Source of the DNA: Hippopus hippopus
Taxonomy: Eukaryota; Mollusca; Bivalvia; Cardiida; Cardiidae
Direction: 5' to 3'
Assembly: GCA_946811185.2 (NCBI GenBank)
Contig: OX328097.1
Span: 59,363,063-59,427,062 of the forward strand
Length of the DNA stretch: 64,000 nt
Positions 11,937 through 24,972 of this stretch are shown here, piece by piece. The translations under genes were made by a program, and so were the position numbers. Below the pieces are notes generated by a model. It did no database searches. It was not told where the DNA came from and saw nothing but the letters and a program-made list of their open reading frames with translations. The stretch's first letter is position 1. Each line of letters starts with the position of its first letter.

Positions 11937-12099
11937 GCCCACTAAAATAGTATTTTCTGCAGGCTGCTGGCATTGGAGTTCCCAAAGATAAGTAAGTTGT
12001 CCTCAATGTGATGGCGGAACACGTTTACTCTTATTGCAGAGACCACTACACCACCGAAGGTTTAAACCTTTCAAAGATAAAAGTCTTTTAGACTTGTCG

Positions 12100-12300
12100 A
12101 AAGCAAAAACATTTGCAGCGGACATTTACGTGTGACTAAATGATGAGATTTCTCTATTAAAAGGGTATAACACATTATGGGAAAGGTGAAACAACTGGTT
12201 ACTTGCATTTTCCCTTTTTCCAACAATATTTTCAAAAGCCTTTTTCCTCGGGGGATCATTTAAACACACGGTTCTAGATATACGTTTAATATTAACCCCT
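12100..12300 (-). repeat. Family A, diverged copy
   Basis: Minus-oriented: AAGCAAAAACATTTGCAGCG, one GGAAAATGCAAGTAACC-type arm and its partner are present, with AAAAGCCTTTTTCCTCGGGG at the end. Confidence 0.6.
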
Positions 12301-13491
12301 GTCCACACATCACGCACCCCGCTATGCTTCTGTAATTGATGTGGTTGCAGAAAGGCATACAGCGACAAACCAAATTGATCTGTGATTTACCTGAGGAAGT
12401 ATTTGACACATTATACAACGATTTCCAAAAACGACATGTCCTTTTAATGACTATATTTAGACATCAAGTTTATGCGGCTGGGTTGGCCAATCAAATTTTG
12501 TATGAGGTTTATCCATGTGATAGTGATTTTATCATTTGATTGGTAAGCTATTTTTAAATGATAGTAAATTTATCATGTAATTACCCAAGCGTCTGGTGCT
12601 GCAGTTGTTGCTATATAGGTTTATAGACTCTGTCTAGGAGCACATGACTTTTTTGTCTGTGACACTTCATTATGATATTTTTATGTAGTAGAAAGTTGCA
12701 TGGATACATTAAGCACCTTAAATACTCTAGAAGTAATAATGTAAGCCATCCGAAAAGCCCATTCGAAATTTCAATGATAGTCAAAAGGAGAGCTACACGT
12801 ATTGAAATTTACGCCAGTGGAATTCATACAAAGAAAATGAAATGTTTTGGACAAAAGTGCAACATCACTTTTGATTGCTCTTGACCTTTTACTTATGATT
12901 ACTATAATGGTTGTAGCTGTGTTTGTTTGCTTGTTGTGGTATATAACACCGTTTTTGAACAGCATGTCAGTTATATCACGATGCTGGCACTCTAGTCTGT
13001 GCACTCTCAGTGTTTTTCTTTTTTGGCCAGCACAAAGCTCTTGCACGGCCACTTGCTGTTTACCCTCCTCAAGAATCGAAATGATGATCGATAGTTATAA
13101 GCACATTTGACAAAAAATACGTGTACATGTACATAGTTTTCGTGTGTACTGAGATACTAGTATCATACCACAAAATATAATTCTAAAGTTATTTCAAAGT
13201 AATCAAAATTCAATCAAGAAAGAAATATTCTTACACAAGAATGGGTGTATCGTAACGTTTATTTCTCCTCGGGGGTGAGGGCCCTTAGAAAAGGTATCAG
13301 GTGACGGAAAATTATGATATTGTTTGATAATATTTATCACCCCTCAACTCCCAGTTTTGTGCGACCATAAAACTAACATCCGTTTGTTCTTCAGCAGCTG
13401 GGCTCTTAAAATAGAAATACACAACAACTGTTAGAAATCTTATCATTTCTCCCATCCTTGAGCTATTAATTTGCTATACACGAGAATAGGT
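12301..13491. other. No confidently recognised feature
   Basis: Short ORFs on both strands (12336-12539, 12672-12884, 12847-13110) overlap one another and show no family signature. No repeat family is recognised. Confidence 0.4.
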
Positions 13492-13700
13492 GTATCCTTC
13501 GGAGAGTGTAGACAAAGATCAGACTGCACACATGTTTCGCTCCTTTTTAAATGGTTTTAGTTTTTATCGTCTATAAATTCGGCAGGGTTTGGGATAAAAT
13601 TCAGAGCAAAAAACTGCATGATTTGCAAACGGTATAGATCAAGACTAGACAGTGCAGAATATCTAGGGTGATCTTCAAAGTACACAGTCTAGGAGGTTAC
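13492..13700 (+). repeat. Family B, diverged copy
   Basis: GAGTGTAGACAAAGATCAGA and a later GATCTTCAAAGTACACAGTC are the recognisable core halves. They are separated by unrelated sequence. Confidence 0.4.
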
Positions 13701-13839
13701 GAATGATTTCGGACAAACGGCGTTAGAATCTGTTGCATAATTGTACTTAAAATAACCTTTCGTTTATATGTTAACAACTTAATCATCGTAACTAATAAAT
13801 GCTCAGGAATGTACAAATGATTTTAACTTGTTAACCAAC

Positions 13840-14060
13840 AGCAAATCTTAAAATCCTCCATCTTCAAAGCATTTGCAGACGACAATTTAAAGATGGCTAA
13901 AAGTAGAAATTGACTTTAAAAGAATGGAAAACACTGGGAAAAGGAAAAACTGGTTGTTACCAGCTCTGTCTCCTTTCCCGACCCCAACGTTTCCAACATC
14001 TCCTTTCCATAAGTCGTTAAAACACGAGGTAACACGTTTAATAAGTGTACAGCGAAGCTT
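13840..14060 (-). repeat. Family A, diverged copy
   Basis: It has AAAGCATTTGCAGACGACAA, AGAATGGAAAACACTGGG and a rearranged palindrome centre, then CATAAGTCGTTAAAACACG. Confidence 0.55.
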
Positions 14061-14684
14061 AAACCGTCAATAAGCCGTTGCAGAGTGTTAACGAAGATCA
14101 GGATGCAAAAATTTGCAGCCTGATCTAATTCTTTACTCTTCCGAAAGACACATAAATACATCTGACAACAGTGGGGCAAAATGAGAAATTGCTGATTAGA
14201 GAAAGTGCAAATATATTTTTTGCGTTCTTAAGAAAGCCTCTATTCATAGTGTTGATCAAAAGCCCTTGTGTTCTTTTTTGTAATAAACTTCGCTCTCCCT
14301 TACCGATCATGTAACAACTAGGTTACAGAGGGCGAAATTTGCCGAAATATTTATAAACGATCGGTTCCAAGCAATTTCTCCTTATGTCAAAATGTTTATC
14401 AGAGTGACCTTAATATGCAGGTCGACAAAAGTAGTCAGTGGGTAATAGTGGGTAATAGTTACTAAGTAAGATGGGAACTTCTCGAAATGTATTGGGCGTT
14501 GTTAGGCGTTGTTCAATTAATCATTATCTTGGTAAAATATAACGTATTGAAATTCTAATAAAATCAAAGTACTGAAAATACTGATAACGAACTTTGCTGA
14601 GTTGAGAAGAATTTTGCGACTCTCGACCTTATTATCAACTCCAAGTTGATGAGGCATGTACAGTATTTTTACCTTCCTAGCCAT
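14061..14684. other. No recognisable feature
   Basis: A TCAGTGGGTAATAGTGGG-type short direct repeat lies near 14437-14460. Otherwise featureless. A weak family B core remnant may be present near 14090-14140. Confidence 0.4.
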
Positions 14685-14850
14685 ACCGTGTTTTAACGAC
14701 CTTGATGAAGAAGCGTTTAAAAAAATATTGTGGTAAAAGGAGAAAATGCTGGTTACCAGCATTTTCTCCTTTTACCACAATGTTTTCAAAAATCCTCCTC
14801 CTCAGAGTCATTTAGACACGGAGTTGTTTTGTAAAGGGTTAACTACTCGG
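14685..14850 (+). repeat. Family A, with a matched arm variant
   Basis: The palindrome reads ATTGTGGTAAAAGGAGAAAA on the left and TTTTCTCCTTTTACCACAAT on the right. Both arms carry the same departure (GGTAAAA rather than GGGAAAA) from the usual sequence. Confidence 0.75.
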
Positions 14851-15259
14851 CCACGGAGATCCCCTCAAAACGCTAAGGTATGATCCATAAAGTATCCAAT
14901 CAGAAGAGCTATGACTGCCTTTCACCAGTCTCAATCACCCTTAAATCTTATTTCTGAAACATTCCTCTCATTCACTGGGCATTGTAGAGTATTTTTCTCT
15001 GGTTGCAAACTGAAGTTAAGTAAGAAACTTATGTTGAATTCCGTGAATTCCGTCAAAATATCTAGTTTTTAATCGCGGCAGTACGTCACAGCCACGCTTA
15101 TGTGGCACTAACCTCCTATCGACACTTGTAACAACAGTAGACGATTAAAGATAATCCTTACAGCCAGAGAAATGTTAAAATCTCATAGACTGAGAATAGT
15201 TCAGAATCTAGTCATCTGTGTAAACATCGATAAATTACCGATACATGTATATGATGAAA
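14851..15259. other. No recognisable feature
   Basis: No gene or repeat recognised. Confidence 0.45.
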
Positions 15260-15505
15260 GGGATTAATTCATTAATCGGAAATCTTCTATTTAAAACCGG
15301 AACGGTCACAATAATGATTTCTTTGATGGCCTAAAGAAAATGAAACGCATTTTCTGTCATAATCTATGCAACTTTGAAACCGTCAGGGGCAACATTTGGT
15401 ATGAAGATACAAGAATAATTATAGTTTGATAAAATAAAGATGAATTTTGTTTTAAAAAACTGGCTGAAAACGAGAAAAGATGTATCTATAAAGTCTTACG
15501 GTACA
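15260..15505 (+). repeat. Family G copy
   Basis: It contains CCGTCAGGGGCAACATTTGG, AAGATACAAGAATAATTATA and AACTGGCTGAAAACGAG in the family order. Confidence 0.55.
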
Positions 15506-16106
15506 CTTTTCGACATCTAGATAAGTAATGACCACTAAGAAGCAGATGAGAAAATATTGTCACAAAGGGAGAACGCTCATGGTGAAATAATTCTTCTCCG
15601 ACAACGTTTTCCAGCATCTTCATCTACTGAAGCATGATCAATTTACGAGTATAATGAAGGATGAACATTAGTATAGAAAAAAGCCGGTGATTCTTTTCGA
15701 CCACCTGGAGAGAATATCAAAGTTTTACCTCCATACCTCCACTCGTGAAAAATTTAAATGTTTGTTGAAGAGAAAAAGCACCTGTCTATAGAACTGTATT
15801 GCCAAAAAAAAAAAAGGAAGCGACCATATTGATATATCGTTATCGGACTGAATAAAAGTAACTATGGCGTTTGTAGATTAGGTATATGGTACATTCGGCA
15901 AACATCGGGTGATCGAGTGAGATATAGTTACGGAATCATCCAAGTTGCGACGAGTGGCATGTGGCAATACTAGCCACATACATTCTACTTTCCTAAGCAT
16001 TTACTTTATGGAATGAAAAAAAAAAACTTTATAAAGAACTTTGTGTAATGCTTCGATTTTTTGTGTTATTTCAACCAAATAAAAGACTGGCTCATTTTTT
16101 CCACAC
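15506..16106. other. No recognisable feature
   Basis: A-rich runs at 15804-15816 and 16017-16026. No gene seen. Confidence 0.45.
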
Positions 16107-16487
16107 AGTGTTAATCCTTTCTCACACAGTCACGAATATTTAGGACGACCCTAAGAAAAAGCTTTCGAAAATGTTATTGGAAAAGGGGAAAATGCTTTGA
16201 ATTTGGATAAATATAAATTTTGTCGTCTGGTAAAGAATTAAGTCGGACGCTTTACTTCCATTAACCCTTTACCACACGACCAATTTTAGACCTGTCCGAA
16301 TTGAAAGCATTGGCAGATGACAGTTTCAATGTGGCTCATATGAAATGATTTTTCTTTGATAGGGTAGAAAACATTGTGGGAAAAGGAGAAAATGCTGGTA
16401 ACCAGCATTTTCTCCTTTTCCCACAATGTTTTCAAAAGCCTTCTCTATTAGGGGTGTTAAAGGTCGTCATTGTGTGGTAAAGGGTTA
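16107..16487. repeat. Two adjacent family A copies
   Basis: 16107-16250 is a plus-oriented copy that lost its second palindrome arm. 16262-16487 is an inverted full copy with a complete palindrome around GCTGGTAACCAGC and ends TTAACCCTTTACCACACGAC and GTGTGGTAAAGGGTTAA. Confidence 0.75.
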
Positions 16488-17271
16488 AGGGAATAGTTTT
16501 AGAAACATATTGTTGAAGCAATTCCATATTGTACCTCTTTAAACTCATTTTAAACTTTCTCTTATAAATCTGAGTGATTAGAACTGTTCCCACACTAGCT
16601 ATCAAGTAAATTCTGGTTAAATACTGCTGACCGGATCTGGATATTCTTTAGATGCAGATTTACCTTTTGAGGTATTTATCTCACTTTTTACTGATACTAA
16701 CTCATCCGTCCTTCAAGGTTTTAAGTTACGGAGATTTCAGTGTAAATAAAAATGTTTTGTATTCATTTTTAAAAAAAATCGATATAACGAGAGGAGGAAA
16801 TCGATACTATTAATAACTCTCAGCCACACGACTCTTTCCAAGACGGAAAAAAATAGACTTTTTCATATTTACAGTATATGTGTTTTGCAGACTACGAATC
16901 AATTGCATCTCAAATGATTGAATTTTTCTTTGAAAGAGCAAAAAAAAAATGTAAATAAAGGTAAAAAGTAATAATGCTGGTTTTCAAAAGTCCTCTTCCT
17001 CTGCTGTAAAAATAAGAAATAGCTTTGCATAGGGTTTAGCCCAGAGCAGACGAGAACAGATGTTTCATTTCAGGTATGACGGGTTCCCTATTTAATCCTT
17101 TCTGAAATCTCTTACATCTAAACGAATTAGTAAACCCGTCTATCAACCTTTTAGCTGCAATAAACATAGGATCTAGCATTACGCTTGATTTGTTAATCGT
17201 TCCGCGTAATATTTCTGGGTGCCATTTGACGCAATTGCCTTTGAAAGCTGTTAGTTTTCTTATTCTTTCCA
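16488..17271. other. No confidently recognised feature
   Basis: Mostly AT-rich. A degraded family A remnant is possible around 16900-17040. Confidence 0.4.
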
Positions 17272-17510
17272 GGTAGGAGTCCTGCGTAGATCAGTGGTTA
17301 ATGTTTTTGCGATAACAAATCGTGGGTCTTTGATTCAATTCTCACCCGTAGCATTAGTTTTTCGTTGGAGTATTTTTGAAGGAGGCATTTCAGAGCCCTA
17401 TCACAGTACTCGTGAAACCCAAGAAGCACATGTATGAGTGAACTCCCGCTGTAATCGGACTGAAATAATGCTGATAGCGGTGTTCAATTCATAATCAACC
17501 AACTTTCTAC
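17272..17510 (+). repeat. tRNA-derived SINE, diverged
   Basis: GTAGATCAGTGGTTAATG resembles box A and TTTGATTCAATTCTCACCC resembles box B. The tail GGACTGAAATAATGCTGATA with TGTTCAATTCATAATCAACC matches the other SINE copies. Confidence 0.6.
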
Positions 17511-17559
17511 GGCTAAACTGTACCTTTCCGCGCGCTTTACATGACTTTCCTAATGTTGC

Positions 17560-18085
17560 AGATGAGGACAGTTTAAGCCAAGATCAGGCAGCGCATAACG
17601 TGCCGTGTGATTCTTTATCTACACTGTCTGAAGCTTTATAAGACACCCTGGCCAAACCAAGAAACTTTTGTAAATCAAAGGGCTGAAGGTAACGAGAACA
17701 AATGTCTTTTGTTTCATGCAGCAAAAATACATGTACATTTCAGCTGTGAACTTTGATGAAAATCTGACACTGGAAACATCTTTGTTTCGCTCGGAAAAAA
17801 AACTGTTATAAAATCATAGTAAACTGTATAGGAAAGTGTTAAAAATAAACAAAACAACATGGGTATACCCTCTTTATCTTTGGACATTTGTTGTAGTGGA
17901 TTTGTTATCTCTGCAATCCAGTGCAATGCGTACATATTTCCATGGAACGTAAATCTCTTTAAATTAACCACTAAAGCACTGAACATGGATTTATAGCATA
18001 TTGTAGACAGTGCAGATCAAGATTAGACTGTACAGAACGTGCAGTCTGATCTACGATCTACACCATCCGCTACTCTGGAAGAAAT
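17560..18085. repeat. Two family B core fragments
   Basis: 17560-17632 and 18003-18070 keep the GATCAAGATTAGACTGTACA- and GTGCAGTCTGATCTACGATC-like halves. The rest is lost. Confidence 0.5.
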
Positions 18086-18589
18086 TCTGACACTAAAAAA
18101 AAACATATTTTTCTTTAAAAGTGCGCAGTAATAGATCTACTTGAACTCTTTCACTGTAAATGGCGACTTAGAGACTTTTTTAACTAAACGTGCATTTTTC
18201 TGATCTTGAATTCACACCATCCGTTACCTATTGCTCACCTACGACCGAAATGCATTTTTCTGATCTTGAATTCTTCCATGGCAGTGGTGGAAAACCTACT
18301 TTCAAAGCCCGAAAAAAAAAGGTCGAATTCATAGAGTTAGACCTTGGCAGCCGAAGAGTTTAAAAAGCAAAAATGGCTGCAAGAAGGAAAAGGTTTACAT
18401 TTTCCAGATACACATCAGCCAATGAAAACCAAGCACAAATAACACATCATCAACATGGCTTCCATAAAATACCGCCATGTGCATTTGGGCGACGATTTGT
18501 TAGTTTTAAGTGATCTGGCTTCCGGTTATTTATGAGCTTCATGTCGTTTGATGTCTTAGACGGTGTTTACGTTTGTCCTTCCAAGCACT
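18086..18589. other. No recognisable gene; short direct repeat
   Basis: The string GCATTTTTCTGATCTTGAAT occurs twice, at about 18192 and 18251. Nothing coding was recognised. Confidence 0.4.
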
Positions 18590-18800
18590 GCCTTAACTCT
18601 GCGTTAACGGCAAATTTCAGACTCGTCCAAATTAAAAGCTCAACGTTGCAGACCAATACTTAAATGTTACTCAAATGGTAAAAATATTCTTTTTTTAAAA
18701 GAATGGAAAACACTGTGGAAAATGGAGAAAATGCCTTTAACCAAAATTTTCTCCTATACCCGTAATTTTTTTCAACCCTTTCTGCCTAAGGGGTGATTCA
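18590..18800 (-). repeat. Family A, diverged copy
   Basis: GACTCGTCCAAATTAAAAGC, GAATGGAAAACACTGTGG and a diverged second arm AATTTTCTCCTATACCCG are in family order. Confidence 0.6.
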
Positions 18801-19156
18801 CCACCTTAAGTTCATTCTCAGTCTAATACCCTAACCACTCTCATTCCCATCTTGAACTGTACTTTCAACACTACACCGATCAAATAACGTTAGTAGAAAA
18901 GTGAAAAAATTGTTCCAGATTAATAAAACAGATCTGAACATATGACCATGAACATCAACTGGCAAGAGCACCGCATGCGGGGTACATGCAAGTACTTGAT
19001 TTTCAGTGAAAATTTTAAGAAAAGAAATGGGCATAACTTCGTAAAGAAATTACTGTGATGGTTATCTGTCCCTTTTGTATGAGTTCCATTTTTGGCGGTT
19101 AAGAGCTTGCACAAGTTTGTAGTAAATATCTTCAGTAATAATAGAGATATTACAAA

Positions 19157-19260
19157 ATGTCAAAGTTTTCGCTCGACGACGAGGCAGACGACGATGACAC
19201 CAGGACTATGACAGTAACTCGTCGTTTACTCGAAAACAGCCGCGTTAAAGATGAATCGTG
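19157..19260 (+). CDS. Possible first coding exon of a host gene
   Basis: From the ATG at 19157 a frame reads MSKFSLDDEADDDDTRTMTV and then TRRLLENSRVKDES. The open sequence runs up to a GTAAAT donor-like site at 19261, with a stop (TAA) immediately after if unspliced. It is acidic, non-repetitive and richer in CG than its surroundings, and the ATG context is AAAATGT. I do not recognise the protein and cannot point to a second exon. It could equally be a chance frame. Confidence 0.25.
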
Positions 19261-19689
19261 GTAAATAATAGCTGTTTCTGCTAGTCAATTTTGTGACTAG
19301 TAAAGTGAACTAAACGAATCAAAGATAGATAAATGGCTAGAGGGAAACAATCTTGTGATGAAAAATGAGTTATTTCCCTTCGATCATCTTAACTAGTTCG
19401 TCGGCGATGAGCACGACAGTTACGGTCATATTTTAGACGCAAAGAGATGTCGTTCAGAATTACGGAAGAAGTCCAGCCAAGGATAAAAAACCAAACATGC
19501 GATTCAGGAGACGATAATTATAAAGATTTCTTCATTTGTCACCATTCCTCATACCATCAGTAACTTTCAGTGAATTCTGTTGAGGACCATGGCAGAATGA
19601 TTTCCGTAATGAGTGGGTATACAGTTTCAGGAGGGTATATGTGATGCTCAGAAAAAAGAAGTCTGTATGCAATTACAAGGAATAGTTAT
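19261..19689. other. No recognisable feature
   Basis: If the preceding entry is an exon, this would be the start of its first intron. Nothing else was seen. Confidence 0.4.
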
Positions 19690-22600
19690 CCCTTTTTCAC
19701 ACAATCCTCAGTTTGAAAAACCCTGAAAGAGAAAGCTTTAGAAAACACTGTAAAAAATGAAGAAAATGCTGGTATCCGGCATTTTCTCCTTTTCCCACAA
19801 TGTTTTCTTCCCAATCAAAGGCAATCTCCGTTATTTGAACCACTTTTAAATTGTAATCTACAAATGCTTTGAATTTTGACAAGTCTAAAATTTTGTTACG
19901 GTTGTGGTAAAATGTTGAAGCCCAAGTAAAATCTGCAACCAGTATCACTTTTAGTTCTGTAAATAATGTGCATCCAAATTAGACATTTCATTCTTTGGCA
20001 TCTGATCTTGATTCACAGTGTTTATAAACTATTGTCTACTTTATATAGCATTAATGGATTGAAACTCTTTTACTTTTTACCAAACAGTCCCAGGTTTTAT
20101 CGACCCTGAGGAAATAGCCTTAAGAAAACCTTGTAAATAAAGAAGAAGATGCTGGTATCCAGCATTTTCTTCTTTTACCACAAGGTTTTCCACACTTTCT
20201 TTGACAATTATCATCATTTTAACTGAATTTTTTATGTTGTCTTCAAGTGTTTCAATTTTGACAAGTTTAAAATCGAGTAGCTTGGCAAAGAGCTCAGGGT
20301 TGCTATGAAGACAAGAGCCATATCAACAATGTAGTTCTAGACTTGTTACTGTATCTTCATATTCTAAGACTAGCCATTTAACTGGCTAACTCTGAATGTC
20401 TTGAAGACAAGTGTAGAGATATAATTATGATTTAATTTCGAATGGTCGGTAAATACTGTCCCAAACATCTAAAGTTTTAACCCTTTACCACACTATCCGA
20501 CTTTGAATGACCCCGAGGAAAAAGCCTTTTGAAAACCTTGTGGGAAAAGGAGAAAATGCTGGTTACAGCATTTTCTCCTTTTCCCATTATGTTTTCTACC
20601 CTTTCAAATACAAACTTCATACTTTGAGTTACCATACATCTAATCTGTTGTCTGCAAATCCTTTGAGTTTGGACAAGTGTAAAATTTGGTTGTTTGGTAA
20701 AGAGTTAACAGTAAAAAGGCAAGGATGAACAAATAAGTTAAACCATACACTGTTTGATGACATGAAACTTATTTTCAATTTTATATAGTTACATTTTCAG
20801 TTGTATATAATTACATGTATTACTATGCTACATAAAAGTTGAGCAAAACGGTTTATCTAGCTTTCACTGACACACTTTAACTGTACTTTAAACTCTTCAC
20901 TGAATAATAGAATTTTAGACTTGGCCACATTTATTGATAAAGCATCTGCACACAACAAAATGTGGATTAACTCTTTACCATATGACAAAATTTTAGACTA
21001 GTCCAATCTCAAAGCCCTTACAGATGACAAATTGAGTGGCTCAAATCATGGAATTAGTCTGTGAAAGCTTAGAAAACATTGTAGAAAAGGGAGAAAGTGC
21101 TGGTTACCAGCATTTTCTCCTTTTCCCACCATGTTTTCAAAATCCACCTCCAGTCTGAGTCATTAAAATTCAGGATTGTGTAGTTAGGGGTTAATTTGTA
21201 GGATTTGTCTTAAATAGGGTAGAAAACATTGTTGGAAGGGCAGAAAGTGATGGTAACCCTCATTTCCTTTATATTCCACAATATTTTCAAAAGTCTTCTT
21301 CCTAAAAGTTTTTTAACCTTTTGTCACATAACCCCAAGTTTTAACAACACTGAAGAAGCAAACTTTTGAAAACGCTGAGGGAAAAGGAGAAAATGCTGCT
21401 AACCAACATTTTCTCCTTTTCCCTCAGTATTTTCTACCTTATCAAAGACAGAAATCATTATTTGAGATACATTTATCTGGTCGCCTGCAAATGCTTTCAA
21501 TTTGGTAGAGGCCAAAATTTTGATTGTTTGCATATTTATATTCTGACAAAAAGCCTTATGCTCATAGTCATTTTTTTTCAAGGATCTGCTGCAAATTTCT
21601 TAAAATAGGTGACAGTTTTATCATTCTACAAAGTACAAACCTGAGTATTGGTATCTAAAGTTTAGCCAGCAATTTACCTTCTCATGAAATGCAGGTACAT
21701 TTACAGACAAAATATTTGAAATGAATTAAATGATTAGATTTGCTTTTGACAGGATAGAAAGCATGGGAAAAGAAGAAAATGATGGTTACTGGTTTAACAG
21801 CATTTTCTTCTTTTCCTATGATGTTTTCAAAAACTTTCTCCCCTAGCGTTGTTAAAATGTGTTTGTTTGGGAATTTAAGGCTGCTTTGTCCAGCATTTGT
21901 CAAAAATTTACCAACCATGTAGATCCAAGATCATACTGCACTTGCTTTGCAGACAGATGGTGGTCTACACGGTCTGCAAAAGCAAGCAGTGCCTGGTGCT
22001 CTGATAGTTATTAAATGCTTACATACAAAATTATCTAACATGAGTTTTGAAAACTTCCTGCAAAAATCTACTTCAGACCATACTGCACAACTTTTAACAT
22101 CTCTTCCTGAAAGATAAAACAAAAATTATGTTTTATACAATTATGTGATCTACAAGTGGATTGTTTTAAAGTATGTCACCTATTTTCTGAAGTGCGGCTG
22201 ATTTTTTTTTCAAATCATCTTTACCACACAATCCCGACTTTTAACGACCCTGAGAAAGAAAGCTTATGAAAACATTGTGTGAAATGGAGAAAATGCTGGT
22301 AACCAGCTTTTTCTCCTTTTCCCACAATGTTTTCTACCCTTCCCAAATTGAATTTCAATTTTTAATTCACATTTATTTTGTCATCTGCAGATGCTTTCAA
22401 TTTAGACTAGTCAAAAATTTTGTAGTTTGGTAAAAATTTAAAAAGGTATGCTCTAGAAGACAAAGAAAATTTAACTGTCTACCAAACAACCCTGATTCTC
22501 AACAACCTTTAGAGGGAAAGCTTTGGAAAACATTGATAACCCGCATACAACTTATGTAATTTTGATTACAAACTGAATGTTGCATAAATGAAGGATTTTC

Positions 22601-23783
22601 TCTTTGAAAGGTTTGGAAAATTTTTTTGGGAAAAGGAGAAAATGTTGGTTACCAGCATATCCTCCTTTTCCAACAATGTTTCCTTGAGGTTTCTTCCCCA
22701 GGGCTGTTGAAATATGGGATTGTTTAGTAGTTAAATTACAACAGAAATCAATAGGTCCTTTAGTATGATAAAAGACGCAGCATATATTAACCCTTTACAA
22801 CACAATTTCAAGTTTTGACGACAAAAAGAAAACATTTGAATACATCGCGGGAAAAGGAGAAAATGCTTGTAATCAGGATTTTCTCCTTTTGCCACAATAT
22901 TTTTATCCTTTTCACAGACAAAAAGCATAATTCCAGCCACACCTAAATTGTCATATGCAAAACCTTTCAATTTGGACGACTAAAGGTATTTGTCTTTTGG
23001 TAAAGATTTAACCCTGTGAGCTGGTGTATTATTCTTTGCCATTCTGGAGGAAAATTTACCAGTACATCTCATGGTATTCTTTACAAGCCTTTCCCACATA
23101 ATCATTGTAGAAAATCAAAGGACTGAAAGTCCTGAAAAGCGGATTTGTTGAACAGTTTTAAGCTACTGTATGATTTGATGTAACGAAAATTATTTTTTTT
23201 ATCATATGTAATACAAGTACAATTTGTAAGTAATTAGTAGAGTAAGCAAGGTCAATGGGAGTCAAAGTTGTTCTACCAAGTGTGCTGCACAGCAGCTGTT
23301 ATTTTACTACTTATTAGAGTATTAATTTGATCCAACAATTTGATGTTTTTTTTCTGCTAGTATTATATTTAGGACTGTAAACATGCATAGGACTGGAAAA
23401 CAAAACAAAAAAAAAAAACAAGATAGATTTATAAGTGAAAGTTATTTGACAAATATATAGAATACTTCAGTTGTTGATTTGTTGATGAGTAAGATTTAAA
23501 AAACTATACAAAATAGGATGATGATATATAATGATATTTCTGTATAAACACGTTGTTAACCCTTTACCACACAATGACGACTTTTGACACCCTTGACAGA
23601 GACGGCTTTTGAAAACATTGTGGGAAAAGGAGAAAATGCTGGTAACCAGCATTTTCTCCTTTTCCCACAATGTTTTCTACCCTATCAAAGAAAAATCATT
23701 TCACATGATCCACATTGAAACTGTCCTCTGCAAATGCTTTCAATTGGGACAGGTCTAAAATTGGTCGTGTGGTAAAGGGTTAA
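19690..23783. repeat. Cluster of about eleven family A palindromic MITEs
   Basis: Copies lie at about 19690-19920, 20073-20298, 20474-20707, 20966-21194 (-), 21220-21310 (part), 21313-21535, 21700-21880, 22215-22440, 22477-22735, 22785-23012 and 23556-23783. The last is close to a consensus: TTAACCCTTTACCACAC at one end, GTGTGGTAAAGGGTTAA at the other, and a perfect 67-nt palindrome at 23611-23677 with a single unpaired central base. Between the copies is AT-rich sequence with no gene. A family F remnant lies at about 20340-20460. Confidence 0.85.
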
Positions 23784-24449
23784 GGTCTACAGTTGTCAAT
23801 CGGCTCCAGCAATCATGATCAAATTTGATCAAAGAGTACAATATATTGCTACTTACACATGTATGCAATATGAAATTTTTGTGCCTTCTTGTTGAACTTC
23901 TTACCAGAGGACAAGATTTTTGACTCCCCCAAATTAAAACCAACTATTCAGATTTTCATACCCTCAACAAACTCAAAAATGACTTACTGAATTATAGCTG
24001 GAAAATCATAAGTAAAGAAGAAAGATAAGATTTAGAAAAAAAATATCTGAATTGTTATTTCCTTAATGCACTACTCAGCCTCTTTGGGTATTTCATGCCA
24101 CAGTGTTGGAAAGCTTTGAGGGAATGGTACTTAATCAACAACATGCGCCATCAGCAAGGATTTATATATTCAAATCAGTATCAAGACATCATATCTGGTG
24201 TAATAAAAATAAACAGAGTGACCTATTGCTAAAGTAGCCTACAATTCCATTATCAAACACCCAAAATTGCATCATTTTACTGAATTTAACCATACACTTT
24301 ATTGAAAAGAAATATATACCTGGTAGTATTTATTGGCCTTTTACGGAATAACTTGACTTGTGGCAAAAAAAAGAAATTAAATAGCTTGCTGTTTAGAGCA
24401 TAAACAAACAATTCAATAGATATGGAGCCCTCAGATTATGTGGTTTGTA
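23784..24449. other. No recognisable feature
   Basis: AT-rich, intron-like. No ORF with family features. Confidence 0.45.
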
Positions 24450-24575
24450 TTTGTAAAGGGTAGAAAAAATTCTGGAAGAAAGAAAAGAAATACTGATGTC
24501 TTGTTTTCCAACACTGTTTTCATAAGCCCTATTACACAGTACTCATAAAACATAGGATTTATTGTGTGTTACAGG
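24450..24575 (+). repeat. Family A, degraded fragment
   Basis: AAAGGGTAGAAAAAATTCTGG, then TTTTCCAACACTGTTTTCAT and a GTGTTACAGGG end remain. Confidence 0.4.
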
Positions 24576-24724
24576 GCTAAAAAAAAAAAGAAAAATGCTC
24601 AAAAATTCTCCCAATTTAACTTTGTATGATACAAAATTCAAGGGTCAAATATAGGTCATGTTTGGACAAACCGTACAGTATTTTGAATACTGATTACATG
24701 TATATGTAACAGTTCTGTTAAATA

Positions 24725-24800
24725 GCCCCAGAGGCTGGGATTGAACCTAGAACCTTCAGGTCCAAACTCCGTAGGCAAACGCTCTAGAACATTGCTACAA
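24725..24800 (-). repeat. tRNA-related SINE head fragment
   Basis: On the minus strand GTTTGCCTACGGAGTTTGG and GGTTCAATCCCAGCCTCTGG resemble a tRNA D-arm region and box B. The SINE body was not found. Confidence 0.4.
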
Positions 24801-24972
24801 AAGCTAGCTCTATAGCAAGACCTTACACAAACACAAGCTATACATTTATATCAATCTGTGGGATAGACCAGTATACAACATATGGATCCATGTCAGGTTT
24901 CCTTGGCATCTGACAACTGGATCTGGAGAAAATTTTGATTGGGGTTTATTTTAACACTTTACTGAACACTCA

